Source: Vandiemenella viatica (lineage: Eukaryota; Arthropoda; Insecta; Orthoptera; Morabidae). From it: DNA of 64,000 bases. Positions 16,640 through 30,369 of the stretch are shown piece by piece. The stretch lies in assembly GCA_031002005.1 (NCBI GenBank), contig JARYHS010009186.1, positions 181,438,437-181,502,436 of the forward strand, read 5' to 3'. The notes under the pieces were generated by a model, which saw only the letters and a list, made by a program, of their open reading frames with translations, was not told the DNA's origin and did not search any database. Position 1 is the stretch's first letter. Every line of letters starts with the position of its first letter. Made by a program: the position numbers and the translations under genes.

Positions 16640-16868
16640 CTTATTGATATGAATTATTAAAAGACACTAGTTACATAAATAATTTCTATACAGTTTCCCA
16701 TTTTGATTCCCAAATGAACTATCCATTTCTCCAGGATAAAAATTATCCTATGTGCTAATCTATACTCTATTTTAATTCCATACCAATTTTCATTCAAGTA
16801 TGTTGAGCTGTTATGGTGTGATTGTGTAACAAATATGCATCCAAACTTTCGCATTTATAATACTACTA
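16640..16868 (+). repeat. RTE-type LINE/SINE 3' end
   Basis: ATTATCCTATGTGCTAATCT, later CAAACTTTCGCATTTATAAT, ending in ACTACTAG: this is the typical 3' end of RTE-clade retroelements and of their non-autonomous derivatives. It is followed at once by CTGATACCCGCGACTTCGTA, a word often found at the 5' start of the same kind of element. Confidence 0.6.
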
Positions 16869-17101
16869 GCTGATACCCGCGACTTCGTATGTATGAACTT
16901 AGAATTTCATTTCCAGAATTAAATATAGAAAGCTGTTAATAACTTATGATTAGTCCCAAACAACACCAAGTTGGTATAATATGACAGGAAAGCCATCACT
17001 AGGTCATTCTATCGTCGAACCTGTCTCATAAAGAGAATCAGTTTCAGACAAATTTCCAAACAGAAAAACAAACAAAGGTGCGGGGACATGGAAAAAAAGA
17101 A

Positions 17102-17126
17102 GGGGGGGGGGGGGAGGGGGGGGGGG
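17102..17126 (+). repeat. G-rich homopurine run
   Basis: Two G runs of 13 and 11 bases separated by a single A could form a G-quadruplex on the sense strand of the intron. No known element border was found at this site. Confidence 0.9.
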
Positions 17127-17262
17127 TGTTAACTAAGTAAAGCTGTATCTCAGATTGGTCTTTTCATCTTCAATATGAACATCCGATTCTTCTATTTTCT
17201 ATTAACTTTAACTGCTCGTGCTCTGCTAGAGCAACCACTTAGGCCAGGTTTACGCCCGCAAG

Positions 17263-17400
17263 GCATGTCAAAAAAGAAGACAAAATAAACTGGTGCCAGA
17301 AACATTTAGGCAGACACAAAGTAATGGTACAGTGCAGAGCAAATCGACATCTATACTAAAATACGTCTAAACGAAATTTACTAATAAATCATACACTAAC
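17263..17400 (-). repeat. Dispersed repeat, inverted partner of 7235-7375
   Basis: Read on the minus strand this segment matches the 7235-7375 block, with GTAAATTTCGTTTAGACG-like start and ending in TTTTTTGACATGCC. See the partner entry. Confidence 0.55.
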
Positions 17401-17630
17401 AGACTGTATGAGAAGCATAGCTTGAGCAACTGACAAAACATTACAAATTAACACACTCATCCGCCCGTCTGTCACCATTCGATAAGTTCTGAAAACATCG
17501 TGACTAAAACTGTTATTCGTGTCGTGTGTCGTTCCTATAGATATGAAGTATTTCCTTGTCAAATTCAAGCAGTAGACGACAAACCTTACAAAAAGACAAA
17601 GACTTACTTTTGCATATATAATATTATTAG

Positions 17631-18160
17631 TGCAGATCACACTCACACACTGATTGCAAGAGAAACAATGGCTGAGTGATCAATACAGCGTAAAAAGGTG
17701 TACACCTACAGTATTGTTAGACTGCGTACGATTTGCTAAGCATTTCACCCCTAAATTTGTGATATCTACAGTTTAATATCAAATCTGACAAACTGACTAT
17801 CCAGGCATGGCTCATACGATCAAAAACAATTCTTAAAAATATTCACCTCGATCGGGATTTGAACCAGGAACTACAGTCCAAGCATGAGTATGCCAGCGCG
17901 TTAACCACTGAGCTACCAGGCAGCAATACTGCACAGTACTACAGAGTTTTACACATCCTTAGTGTTGGTCTATGTTCGTTCCATAATATTTCAAAATTAG
18001 ATGACAATATGTACTGTTTATACAGAAACAGTATCCTATGTCCATCCTAATGCCAAATCGCTTCTCCTTGTCAAATTTCATCATGATCAGATTAGCTGTT
18101 TAGCCCAAGAAACGTAACAGACAGAGTTACTTTCGCATTTATAATATTAGTATAGAGTAT
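17631..18160 (+). repeat. RTE-tailed repeat unit A of a tandem pair
   Basis: The unit begins TGCAGATCACACTCACACAC and ends in TTTCGCATTTATAATATTAG. A second, roughly 88-90% identical copy follows at an offset of 530 bp. The 3' end is RTE-like. At 17847-17924 it holds a tRNA-like block on the opposite strand (B box at 17855-17865, TAGCTCAGTGG A-box words at 17905-17915 when reverse complemented). Confidence 0.7.
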
Positions 18161-18694
18161 TGCAGATCACACACACCCTGACTGCGAGAGAAACAATGGC
18201 TGAGTGATCAATACAGTGTAAAAAGGTGTACACCTACAGCATTGTTAGACTGCTTACGATTTGCCAAGCATTTCACCCCTAAATTTGTGGTATCTACAGT
18301 TTAATGTGGAATCTGAAAAACTGACCGTCCAGGCATGGCTCATACGATCAAAAACAATTCTTAAAAATATTTGCCCCCATCGAGATTTGAACTGGGAACT
18401 ATGGTCCAAGCATTGGCAAGCCAGCGTGTTAACCACTGAGCTACCAGCCTGCGATACTGTAAGGTACTACAGAGTTCTACTCATCCTAAGCGTCGGTCTA
18501 TGTTCGTTTCGGTAATTTTTCAAAATTACATGACAATAACTACTATTTATACAGAAAAAGTATCCCATGTCCATCCTAATGCCAGATTGCATCTCCTTGT
18601 CAAATTTCATCACGATCAGATTAGCCGTTTAGCCCAAGAAACATAACAAACAGACAGACAGAGTTACTTTCGCATTTATAATATTAGTATAGAT
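18161..18694 (+). repeat. RTE-tailed repeat unit B of a tandem pair
   Basis: Second unit, beginning TGCAGATCACACACACCCTG and ending AGACAGAGTTACTTTCGCAT, TTATAATATTAGTATAGA. The antisense tRNA-like block lies at 18375-18452. Head-to-tail arrangement with unit A suggests either a local duplication or nested insertion at the AT-rich tail. Confidence 0.7.
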
Positions 18695-18699
18695 TGGGA

Positions 18700-18925
18700 C
18701 TGTTACTCCTACATTTCCCTCACTCTCACCTTTATAGTAGTCTGCAACATCTGAGTAAAAAGTGGTTTCACTCATCTGTCCGTCTGTTTTCTTTTATTGT
18801 GTTTTCTTGTTTTCTCTTGCTCTCTTGGGTTCGTCTGGTCCTTCTGCTTTCATCTGTGGTAGGCTTATTCTATCTTATTTTCAGTGCATAGTGGCAATTT
18901 CATTGTTATCATTATCCAACACTAA
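18700..18925 (+). repeat. Foldback-family arm, single, + orientation
   Basis: Ends in CTTTCATCTGTGGTAGGCTT, ATTCTATCTTATTTTCAGTG and CATTGTTATCATTATCCA, matching the outer part of the foldback arms. No opposite arm is present; it abuts the RTE-tailed unit on the left. The remaining intron from 18930 to 19876 is AT-rich with nothing recognised. Confidence 0.6.
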
Positions 18926-19875
18926 CACAAATACAATACAGCATTTAAAAAAGTCATTAGTGGTAAAAATAACTGTAGGGAGTTTAAGGGCAGTGATGAA
19001 GAGGAGGGTTGCTTTAGACAATCTTTGTGGGAATCAAATGGAAGCTGGCAATCTACTGACTCAAAATGTTTGGATTTTCCTTTTGTTTCATGATTTGTGG
19101 AAGCTTTTGCCAAAAAGCCATTAACATAACAATATGAAACTATTGAACCAAAAATTATTTCAATGTTACTTTTTGGGATATTATTGGTTTCACAAAATAA
19201 AAAGTTATTTTGACAGAATTAATACTTCATAAGATAATTTTTTTTAAATATTTTTTTAGTAAAAATTTGATGGAAAATTTCATGAATGGGATGATAAGTA
19301 TGTTGTAAAAATAGTTTTTGAATTATTTTTAAAAAATGTGTATGCCATTTAAAAGACTATTTCATCAAGTATATTATGAACTTAATTTAAAAATAACTTG
19401 TTATTGTTTTATGTTTTTACAATTTTGTTTAAAGGATTCAATTTAATACACAGTATGTTTTGACAATGCTACTTCTTTCTTCCATTCTCTCCATCATGTT
19501 CCCAGTATCTTTTGGTATCTACCACATCCACCGCCTCCTGTCGAATCACACCTTCCTTTCATCCTTCCTAATAATCTTCACCATAATCATCTCTAACAAT
19601 TTATTCAAATCAAACAAAAGTTTCTACATTTCTTTTGTACCTTTTCACATAACTCAAGCCTTTGTCAACTGAAACAGACTTGTGTACTTTTATTTATTGC
19701 CATGTTTCCTCCACTGCCATTATAACCTCTTTTCTATTGGCTGAAACAGTTGAAGCATATAGAAAAGCTATGTAACCATCATGTGTATTTGTGCTCAGTA
19801 TGCCTTACTTTTGTGTGTTTCATGCTCTGTATATATATAAATGAAATTAATTTTTAGGTTTCTTTTTGTTTTTAA

Positions 19876-22960
<3,085 letters not shown>

Positions 22961-22964
22961 CACA

Positions 22965-23255
22965 GGTGTTCAGCCGGATAGTGAAATAAAAACACCACTT
23001 TTTGACAGCTGGATCTGCTGTCTTCATCGGGTGCGGAAAACTTCAAGTGCTGTAAGCTAGAAGTCACCACCTACACTGGCTTAGTAGAAGTCTGTTAGTA
23101 TTACTTAATACTAACAGACTTCTACTAAGCCAGTCTAGGTGCTGACTTCTAACATGCAACACCTGAAGCACTCCGCACCTGATGAAGACAGCAGGGCCAG
23201 CTGTCGAAATGTTGTGTTTTTATGACGTTATCTGGCTGAACACCTGTGAAGCTTA
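22965..23255. repeat. Foldback hairpin with perfect 29-bp centre
   Basis: The arms (CACAGGTGTTCAGCCGGATA on the left, its reverse complement near 23235-23255) are imperfect outside and perfect in the middle: 23075-23103 pairs base for base with 23106-23134 across a two-base spacer. Each arm carries a CTGATGAAG, GACAGC, GCTGTC, CGAAA type core; the right one (23179-23209) is intact and the left one is mutated. It probably is a relative of the main foldback family. Confidence 0.8.
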
Positions 23256-23261
23256 CGTTGA

Positions 23262-23946
23262 ATCAGTACGCCAGGAAAGTCTCCACTCACACTACCTCCG
23301 ATTTTTGCAAAATGCACCACTATTGTAACATATGAGTAGTTTTTGCAGCAGCTTGGGATTTATTCAGAGGCTTTTGCATCATATGTTTCTCTTCATTTCA
23401 GAAAGAATTTACTAACTGCTACAGAATTTCCAGTTTTTTCCCTTCTGCCAATGGCAAATGTCATTCAGCCTAAAAGTGGAGTGTAAAAAGTTGATTAATA
23501 ATAATGGACATTTTTTAACTTTGATTGTCTTCACAGATTTTTTTCCATACCCTCATAAAACTAGTTTTTTTTAACCATTTATGAAACTCAGAAGTGATCT
23601 AAAAATGTATTTTTAATTTTTTACCCATCTGTGTATAAAACGTCAAAGAAATCTGTGTAGTACGTTTTGTTTATTGTATCGTATACTATAAAAAAAAAAA
23701 AAAAAACATGTAAGTTCTTGTCCCCTTCATCCAATGTATGTTGTTTTTGACAGATCTTAATAAGAAGTCCAAGGATTTACCAGATTTTTTTATCATGAAT
23801 CTAATGATGTTCCACTAGTGAATCATTCAGCATTTCAGTTCTAATTAAATTAATTATTTTAATTAATTCTAATACCTGTTGTATCCATTGGGATGTAGTG
23901 CACTGTGTCTTAATTTGTTCATGTGTGTGTTCATTCTTTTTTTCAG
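23262..23946 (+). other. Intron tail with A18 run, no recognised element
   Basis: Holds the second copy of the AAAAGTGGAGTGTA word near 23470 and a poly-A run ending at about 23706. The polypyrimidine tract before the next exon includes CATTCTTTTTTTCAG. Confidence 0.5.
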
Positions 23947-23983
23947 GTTACTGTCTGGAAACAAAAGACAAACTCAAGACATG
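23947..23983 (+). CDS. Rok: ROCK short exon, start of the coiled-coil linker
   Basis: The 37-bp exon with acceptor TTTTTTTCAG and donor GTAAGA completes glutamine and encodes LLSGNKRQTQDM (residues about 312-324). DYQLLS corresponds to the insect Rok sequence just after the AGC tail. The rest is variable linker before the coiled coil. It ends in phase 0, so it can join directly to the exon at 32329 or to a candidate 9-base exon at 24477. Confidence 0.9.
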
Positions 23984-24476
23984 GTAAGAATTGCATGATT
24001 CTTTGGTTTTACATTCGTTTAAGAGATAAATTAGATATAAAATCAATTCAATATTAAAACCATTATGCCATTTTTATTCTTTGTGTTAATTATAAAATAA
24101 ATTTAAATGGCAATATTAGTTCTCACATAGGATCTAAACCATAATTAATATAGTCTAATCTGATATCTAGTTCCTTTGTTTCTCATCATTATTTATATGC
24201 AGTATGTTCTTGAGAAAGGGAAAAAGGTTGTTTAACAACGTAAAGAGTGTATGCTGAAATACTCATATTTCTGATTACAGTAAGGTAGAAATGGAAGGTG
24301 GATATGATATTAATAATAATTTGTTATTAAGAGTTTAGCTTGAAAATTTGTTTGGGTCTGATTGTCGTATTTCTGCACTGTTGCCTGTTTTAATTCTGTG
24401 GATACTACTGTACACTGAATTGTTGTACTAATCTCCCGTAATTTCTGTTTCATGATCACTTCACATCACTTCAAAG

Positions 24477-24485
24477 GTTGATATG
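24477..24485 (+). other. Candidate 9-bp microexon
   Basis: GTTGATATG (Val-Asp-Met) sits between CACTTCAAAG and a consensus GTAAGT donor, in the right phase to insert three residues between the exons at 23947 and 32329. The acceptor has only a modest pyrimidine tract. This is a chance-prone pattern and cannot be confirmed without transcripts. Confidence 0.25.
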
Positions 24486-24689
24486 GTAAGTAGTGAAGTA
24501 TAAAGTTTATAATTTTCATTTTGCCAGTTGTTTACATACTGATCTGAAAATCTAGACTAGGTATTTTTTTTAATACAGTATTGTGCTCTGTTTGACAATA
24601 AAATAATGTTGCATTAATACGAGAATTAGAGGACTACCATATTTTTGTTGTGTTGAATTATTTTTAAATCAAATAAATTAACAAAAGAA

Positions 24690-25035
24690 GTAAGAGTAGG
24701 AGAAATAAACCCTATGCTTATAATAGATGAAGGAAGTTGGCTATCAATAAACACAAGTGTTGAACCTTAATCTTGCAAGCAGTTGAGACTCGTGACGATG
24801 AGGCCTAATACAATTCACTTGGTGAGCATCAGTGTGATCACAGCTGATCTTCTCACCATCTGTTTCGTATACTTGCAAGATTAAGGTTCAACACCAAAAT
24901 ATTGTGTTATTTGTGTTCATCTTTTATGTGTGTTTGTTGATGCCTGTCTGCCTTCATCTGTGGTGTGTGTTGGATTTACTTTCATTATCCTTCCTTATTT
25001 TCACTGCCTTAAAACAGTTGCCTTCTCATTATTAT
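24690..25035. repeat. Foldback-family element with both arms
   Basis: The left arm (AGGAGAAATAAACCCTATGC, GATGAAGG, AATAAACACA) mirrors the right arm (TTCATCTGTGGTGTGTGTTG, ATTTACTTTCATTATCC). The inner hairpin pairs GTTGAACCTTAATCTTGCAA with TTGCAAGATTAAGGTTCAAC. The core is GATTAA, GGT, TCAAC, ACC, AAAATATTG at 24879-24904. The remaining sequence to 25683 is AT-rich and unrecognised. Confidence 0.75.
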
Positions 25036-25683
25036 AAATTAACAAAATTAATTAATTCATTCTTTTCTACTGTGAGTAATAACAGGTTCCTAATATACTT
25101 CGTTCGTTTTACTTATAACAAAATTTGCACCACCATTGATTATAACTGCAGAATGACAAGACTGAAAACACCACCAATAAACTTTTGAAAATATATCATT
25201 GTGAAATTCATTTATAATGATGAAGGATTAATTCTTTTTAACTTAAAAGCTATCATCAGATATAAATATGATTTTCCATAAATAATTAACTCACATGTGC
25301 TTATGTTAAGTGTCTTTTACCTTTTTTGTAAAAATCCTGCTGTTTTTAGAGTTGATACAGTTGCTATAGATTTGAAGTAGTGTTTCACATAATTTTAATA
25401 CTGTGATTCTTACTTCTGCAACAGCAGCATAAAAATTGTAAATTATACATTAGAAGTTTAAAATTTTTATTTTTTGTACAAACATTCAAATTGCTGGCTT
25501 TTATTGTTTTACTTTGTTGTGATAAAGCAACATAATTTTTTTATGAAAATGTATGAAAGCAAGTTTCCTTTGTTTGGACACTCTAGTTACTCAGTCTTCT
25601 CCTGTCAGTACAATCATCGATACAGAAATAAACAATTATTTAAAAAGTTCAACAGGTGGGTTATCAATTAATCTAAGGATTTC

Positions 25684-28600
25684 CAGCGTTGGGGCTTGGT
25701 CGTGAGAACATGTCAGGAGGGGGGGGGGGGCAGGGTTTGAGGTAGCTTCACTCCCCATATGGATGGTACCCTAGCTCTACTCCATTGCAAGTATTACATC
25801 TCCTTTGCCACCTCCTAGAGTTGAAAAACTATATTCTAACCCAGGGCGTATATATCTGAATTATTTTAATGAATCATGTGCGAAATAAATAAAATGTATT
25901 ATTACTTTTATCTTTTTTGTTATTCTAATGACTTCCATACTTATATTTTTTAATGTATACTGTTAAGATATGCATCTGACACGCTCAATAATTTGTTTGA
26001 ATCGCCCGCCGAACCGAATAGTGCGCGTATAGTTCTCTCTTGCTCCGCTGCGCATCATCTTTTCAGTTCCAATAGATTACTCGCAAGCGAGTTGATGCGC
26101 CGTGTGCTTACATGTTCGTGTTCTTGATCATATCGGCAGTACATGCTTTTGACTTCCTCTCGTGTAGTCTCGGCAGACGAACAGTGACTCCCACCACTTT
26201 CATGTTCGCCATCATTTTTGACTGTCTGTGTTTATAGAGCTGTATTTTACTTTCTGATTATTTTAATAAACACTTTTCTTTTCAATAAACGAGATACTTT
26301 TTCCAAATTTCCAACAAAATATATATTGAAGTTGACCGTAAGTGAACCACAGTCGTAATGAAGAGGCAAGCTTCTATTCAAAACTTTTTTGCCAAAAAAC
26401 CAAGTGTCAATAAGCCTGTTTGTGATAGTCCTGAAGTTGGTAGTGTTAAGAAAGAACAAAGTGCAAATACGTCTGACAGTGACAATGCTGAATTCGGTTG
26501 CGTTGGTGGAATTGCTTCTTGTCATGTCGCTACTTCGAGCTCAATTAATGTATTCCTGGTTATGGAGGATAGTAGGCCTAATCAAGTAATGAAAATTATC
26601 TATGATATTGGAAACTACTGTCCAAACAATTCCATTCAGTCTTTCATAAACAAAAAAAAAAATTTTGTTAGAAAATGTTTGGAAACCTCGGCCTTGGTAC
26701 AATTTTCCCACCATCACTAGTTCAAACTATACTCAATCTTTTCAAATGAAGTGGCTAGAAGATGTTACGTGTTTAGCAGAGGAAAAATCGGGATGTTTTT
26801 GCAAGTACTGCATGTTATTTTCCCATACTAAAAATGTAGGGAAAGGAGATCACCAAATAATAGGGGTGTTGATTACTCAGGCTTTTACCAATTAAAAAAA
26901 AGCCAGGAAAATGTTTAGCAAACGTGAGAAGTTATCCTATTATAAGAAATCTGTTTTGATCGCTGAAAACCCAAAGGCGATAGTTAAGAACAAGGCTGAA
27001 AGTGTTATCAATCAAGTAAATGCCCAAAGAAGACTGGATATTGAGAATAATAGAAAACGCCTAATCTCTATAATACAAACAATACGGTTTGCGGAAGGCA
27101 ACAAATAGGTTTAAGGGGTCATCGTGACTCTGGATGAATAAACCTTGAAGAACCAGACCAAAATGATTGGAATTTTTGATCGTTGTTGAGATACTGAGCC
27201 AACAGTGGAGATATTATTCTTAAAGACCAGTTAACAACCAGTGGTGGGAAGATGATGTACACAAGTTCTTTCATTAAAAATGTACTTATTAACACATTTG
27301 GTCTCCTTAATACAATCAAAAATTGTAGAAAATGTCAGAAAGTCTGTTTTTTATTCCATTTTAGCAGTTGAAACCACTGACATCAAGCAAATTGAACAGT
27401 TTTTCTATCTGTGTACGTTACGTAGAGGACCAAAGTTTCAAAATCAGAGAAGATTTTCTGACATTCATTCCTGTTTATGACTTCACTGGAGCCTATTAGA
27501 GACCTTGTCAACATTAGGACTTGACCTTAACATAATGAGAGGCCAAGGGTATGATGGCATTGCCATGATGAGTCTGTGGATTCATATGTCAGCAAAAGAA
27601 CAGAAATATTGAATTCATTGATTTCTGAGTGTTGTACAGAACAAAAAAAATTTCACTGTGCGAAACCCGATGGGTAGAAAGGCACGACTCGGTAAATTTA
27701 TTTAAAAACATTTTTGAGCCTATCTTTCTCTCCCTTTGCAAAATAGAAGAGGAATTCAGTGACTCAGCATCTGAGGCTCACACTCTAAGCAGTGCTATTA
27801 GTCAATTTGTTAATCTTTTTGTTTTGAGCCGGATGCTATCAACCACGCATAACTTATCTGAGCAGCTTCAAAGCAAAAATATAGATATCTTCCACAGGCC
27901 TTGACTAACGTTACGAGTGTGTTACACCTTCAGTCGAAGGAGAGGGCAAATGCGGACAACTCATTTAAAGCCTTGTTTGATCAAATAGTCATTTGCTGCT
28001 AAACTTGACACTAAGAAAGAGAATCCAAGAATTTGCCGCCTTCAAATAGCACTTAGCAACGTCCCTTACACCACAGAAGAAGAATTCTATCAACGAGCTG
28101 TTTATGTGCCATACCTGGACGATTTATGTGAATCACTGAAAGAACGCTTTGAATCTCACAAGGAAACAGTTGCATCCTTACAAAACATCCTTCCACAATT
28201 GTGTATCATAACAGATTTCGGTTCATTGGAGGCTGCTTTTAGTTTCTATGAAGAAGATTTGTCACATAAAGAGATTGTGTGAAGAGTGTATGTTATGGAA
28301 AGAAAAGTGGAGTCAGGAAAATACTTCAAATCTTCCAAAAACGGCTATAATTTCTCAAGAAACATGTGACAAGACTTTCTTCCCCAACATTTATACCCTT
28401 CTGGAATTACTCGTAGTTCTTCCTGTTTCTGTCGCAACCGTAGAGAGAACTTTCTCCAGCCTGAGAAGACTGAAGACTTGCCTAAGGAACAGCACATCTG
28501 AAAGTAGGTTTAATGGACTTGCTTTACTTTCTATCTACAGAGACAATATAGTTAGTGACACTGAAGTTCTTGATAATTTTGCAAGTGTACCAAGAAACCT

Positions 28601-29204
28601 AGACTTTGTTTTGTAATCATTTATATATATAAAAAGTGAGGTTCCTTTTTGCTAGTTTTTTTTTTATTCTTTTTATTGTCAGTTCGATAAACGATTAATA
28701 AAACAAATTTCGTTCCATTTTCATTGACATTGCATTTATTAAACCTTCTCTTAAGGCCTCTCCAAAATGATACTCAAAACAGTCTGAAAAAAATTGGGGA
28801 CTTGGCAATTTATACATCCATGACAAAACAAAACAATATGTATAGCTAGAACCCCTCCAAACACGATAATCAAAATTGCGTATTTGACTCTTTTAGTTCG
28901 GATAAGTGTTTACAGATGAGATATTATTAAAATCTTGACCAATTTTTGAAATAATACTAACTGAGATCTTTTCATCATTTGGTTTGTTTAAAAATAGATA
29001 TATTTTTTATGATTTAATGTGAACAATAAAGAAACGTGATCTCGGTAAAGTAAAAGGGGCATTCAGCACAAATTACCCTCTGAATGTGAGCAGCAAAACT
29101 GATACGAAGTATAATGGGGTGTCTACTTATAATTACTTAACCTAACCTTACATTAATCTGCCCCCTCCCCCCCCCAAATATAGTCCATATTCGCCACTGA
29201 TTCT
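25684..29204 (+). mobile_element. hAT transposon copy, boundaries tentative
   Basis: A decayed transposase (26358-28616) lies between a candidate left end CAGCGTTGGGGCTTGG and a right end whose reverse complement reads CAGTGGCGAATATGGAC. Both ends continue into G runs, as in many hAT termini. The upstream part (25984-26350) is richer in GC than its surroundings and may be the 5' leader. No convincing 8-bp target duplication (AGGATTTC against ATTCTAAC) was found, so the ends could be shifted. Confidence 0.55.
26358..28616 (+). pseudogene. hAT-family transposase relic (TTF-zinc-finger / hAT-dimerisation type)
   Basis: The series begins MKRQASIQNFFAKKP, a start common in TTF-type zinc-finger hAT transposases. 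It continues through WLEDVTCLAEEKSGCFCKYC (zinc-finger-like), INQVNAQRRLDIENNRKRL, later LCETRWVERHDS, and ends in LLVVLPVSVATVERTFSSLR with GLALLSIYRDN, the hAT C-terminal dimerisation domain. The order and spacing match full-length proteins of about 700 residues, but several frameshifts and stops (for example after 26720, 26893 and 27106) kill it. Its closest cousins are ZMYM-like or 52-kDa-repressor-like hAT proteins. It is sense to ROCK and intronic. Confidence 0.85.
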
Positions 29205-29939
29205 AACATCACATACTTATTGAATTTCTTCTGTGTTGCTATTGCTGGTTCTAAAAAGTAGGCATTTACCATATTTTTGCCTTATTAATAGTAAAATTGT
29301 GGCTGGAGGGGGGGGGGGGAGGACATAGAAAGTATTCTTTTGATGGAAGGGGGACGTGATTCGACAAACTGTGGGAACCACTAAGTTAATCTGTTAAAGT
29401 TGATGAAAGGTAGTATATTCACACAATTGAACAGCTCCCTGTGTTATGTAATGATTTATATGTTTATAATGTGATTTAACTACCAAATATGTTATGTAAT
29501 TTGATGTCTAATGCTATTAGATTGGGAGATACAGAACAAATTCTGGTCTGGTCATATATATTTTGGTTCTTAGCAGTTTTTCAAAATTGTATACCTTGTT
29601 CCTCAGCATAAGACTTGGCTGATTTTCTTTGAGCTACCTCTTAACAGTCTTCAGAGGCATCATCTCTAATTATTTCAATGAAGCAGTTATTAAAAGCTCC
29701 CACCAAGCCTGGTGGTAGATCTGTAATGCTTGGGCCTGGCGTTTGGGAGAAAATGTGTTCAAATAACCATCTGTCCATCATAGTTTGAAAGAGTCGGAGT
29801 TATTAAGTAGAGCCCAATGATAAGAAAGTAAAAATACTGTTACGGTTAATATTACTACAGATATATTGAAGATGAGGAAATACACCCTTCTACTGTACCT
29901 TAAAATATTATTTAAATTGTGTGTGTAAATGTGCTGCTT
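29205..29939 (+). other. Intron, no firm element
   Basis: It contains a G12 run (29308-29319) and, at about 29363-29383, the reverse complement of AGTGGTTCCCACAGTTT, a hAT-like terminus without a partner. Nothing else was recognised. Confidence 0.45.
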
Positions 29940-30345
29940 ACCAGAGTACTGGAAAAGTATAGCAGTAGCATCTGTAAAAGCTACAAGACAAATTGGATGG
30001 AAAGTTACGGGCCAGTTAGTTTGACTTAGGTGGAAAATAATTTAATGAAGAGCTTGATTTTCAAATCGCATAGAAATGTATGTGAAGGAAGAAACTTAAT
30101 GACCTCAACAACAACAGGACTGGAAAGAAGAAAAAAAGTAACATGCTGGGTAGAGAAATTCTTAAAACGCAGAAAGCAGATATTGAATTTATGAAATCTG
30201 GTATCAAAAGAGATGGAATTTATAATGGTGTATTGGGACCGTTGCTATTGATTATTCTAATTAATTATCATATTGGTGAATTACAGTCAGAAGTTTGATT
30301 ATTTTCAGATGACTTTATGATATACGATAGAAGTGGGCTGTGAAC
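29940..30345 (+). pseudogene. Non-LTR retrotransposon RT fragment
   Basis: The + strand gives GVLGPLLLIILINYHIGELQ followed by FSDDFMIYDR. This is the GPLLFxxxIND and FADD-type region of a CR1/Jockey-group polymerase. It clearly resembles the LINE relic at 59174 (IVLGPLLFIILMN, DDIMLYK), so the two are copies of one family. Only the middle of the RT remains, with several stops. Confidence 0.7.
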
Positions 30346-30369
30346 AGTAGCAGGGGTTTCTAGACGGTA

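Noticed and set aside
17847..18452. Two tRNA genes on the minus strand
   Set aside because: A and B boxes are present, but no proper acceptor stem or cloverleaf forms, and both copies lie in a duplicated repeat unit.
29361..29384. Second hAT terminus (AGTGGTTCCCACAG in reverse complement)
   Set aside because: No partner terminus or 8-bp duplication could be found, so an element cannot be delimited.
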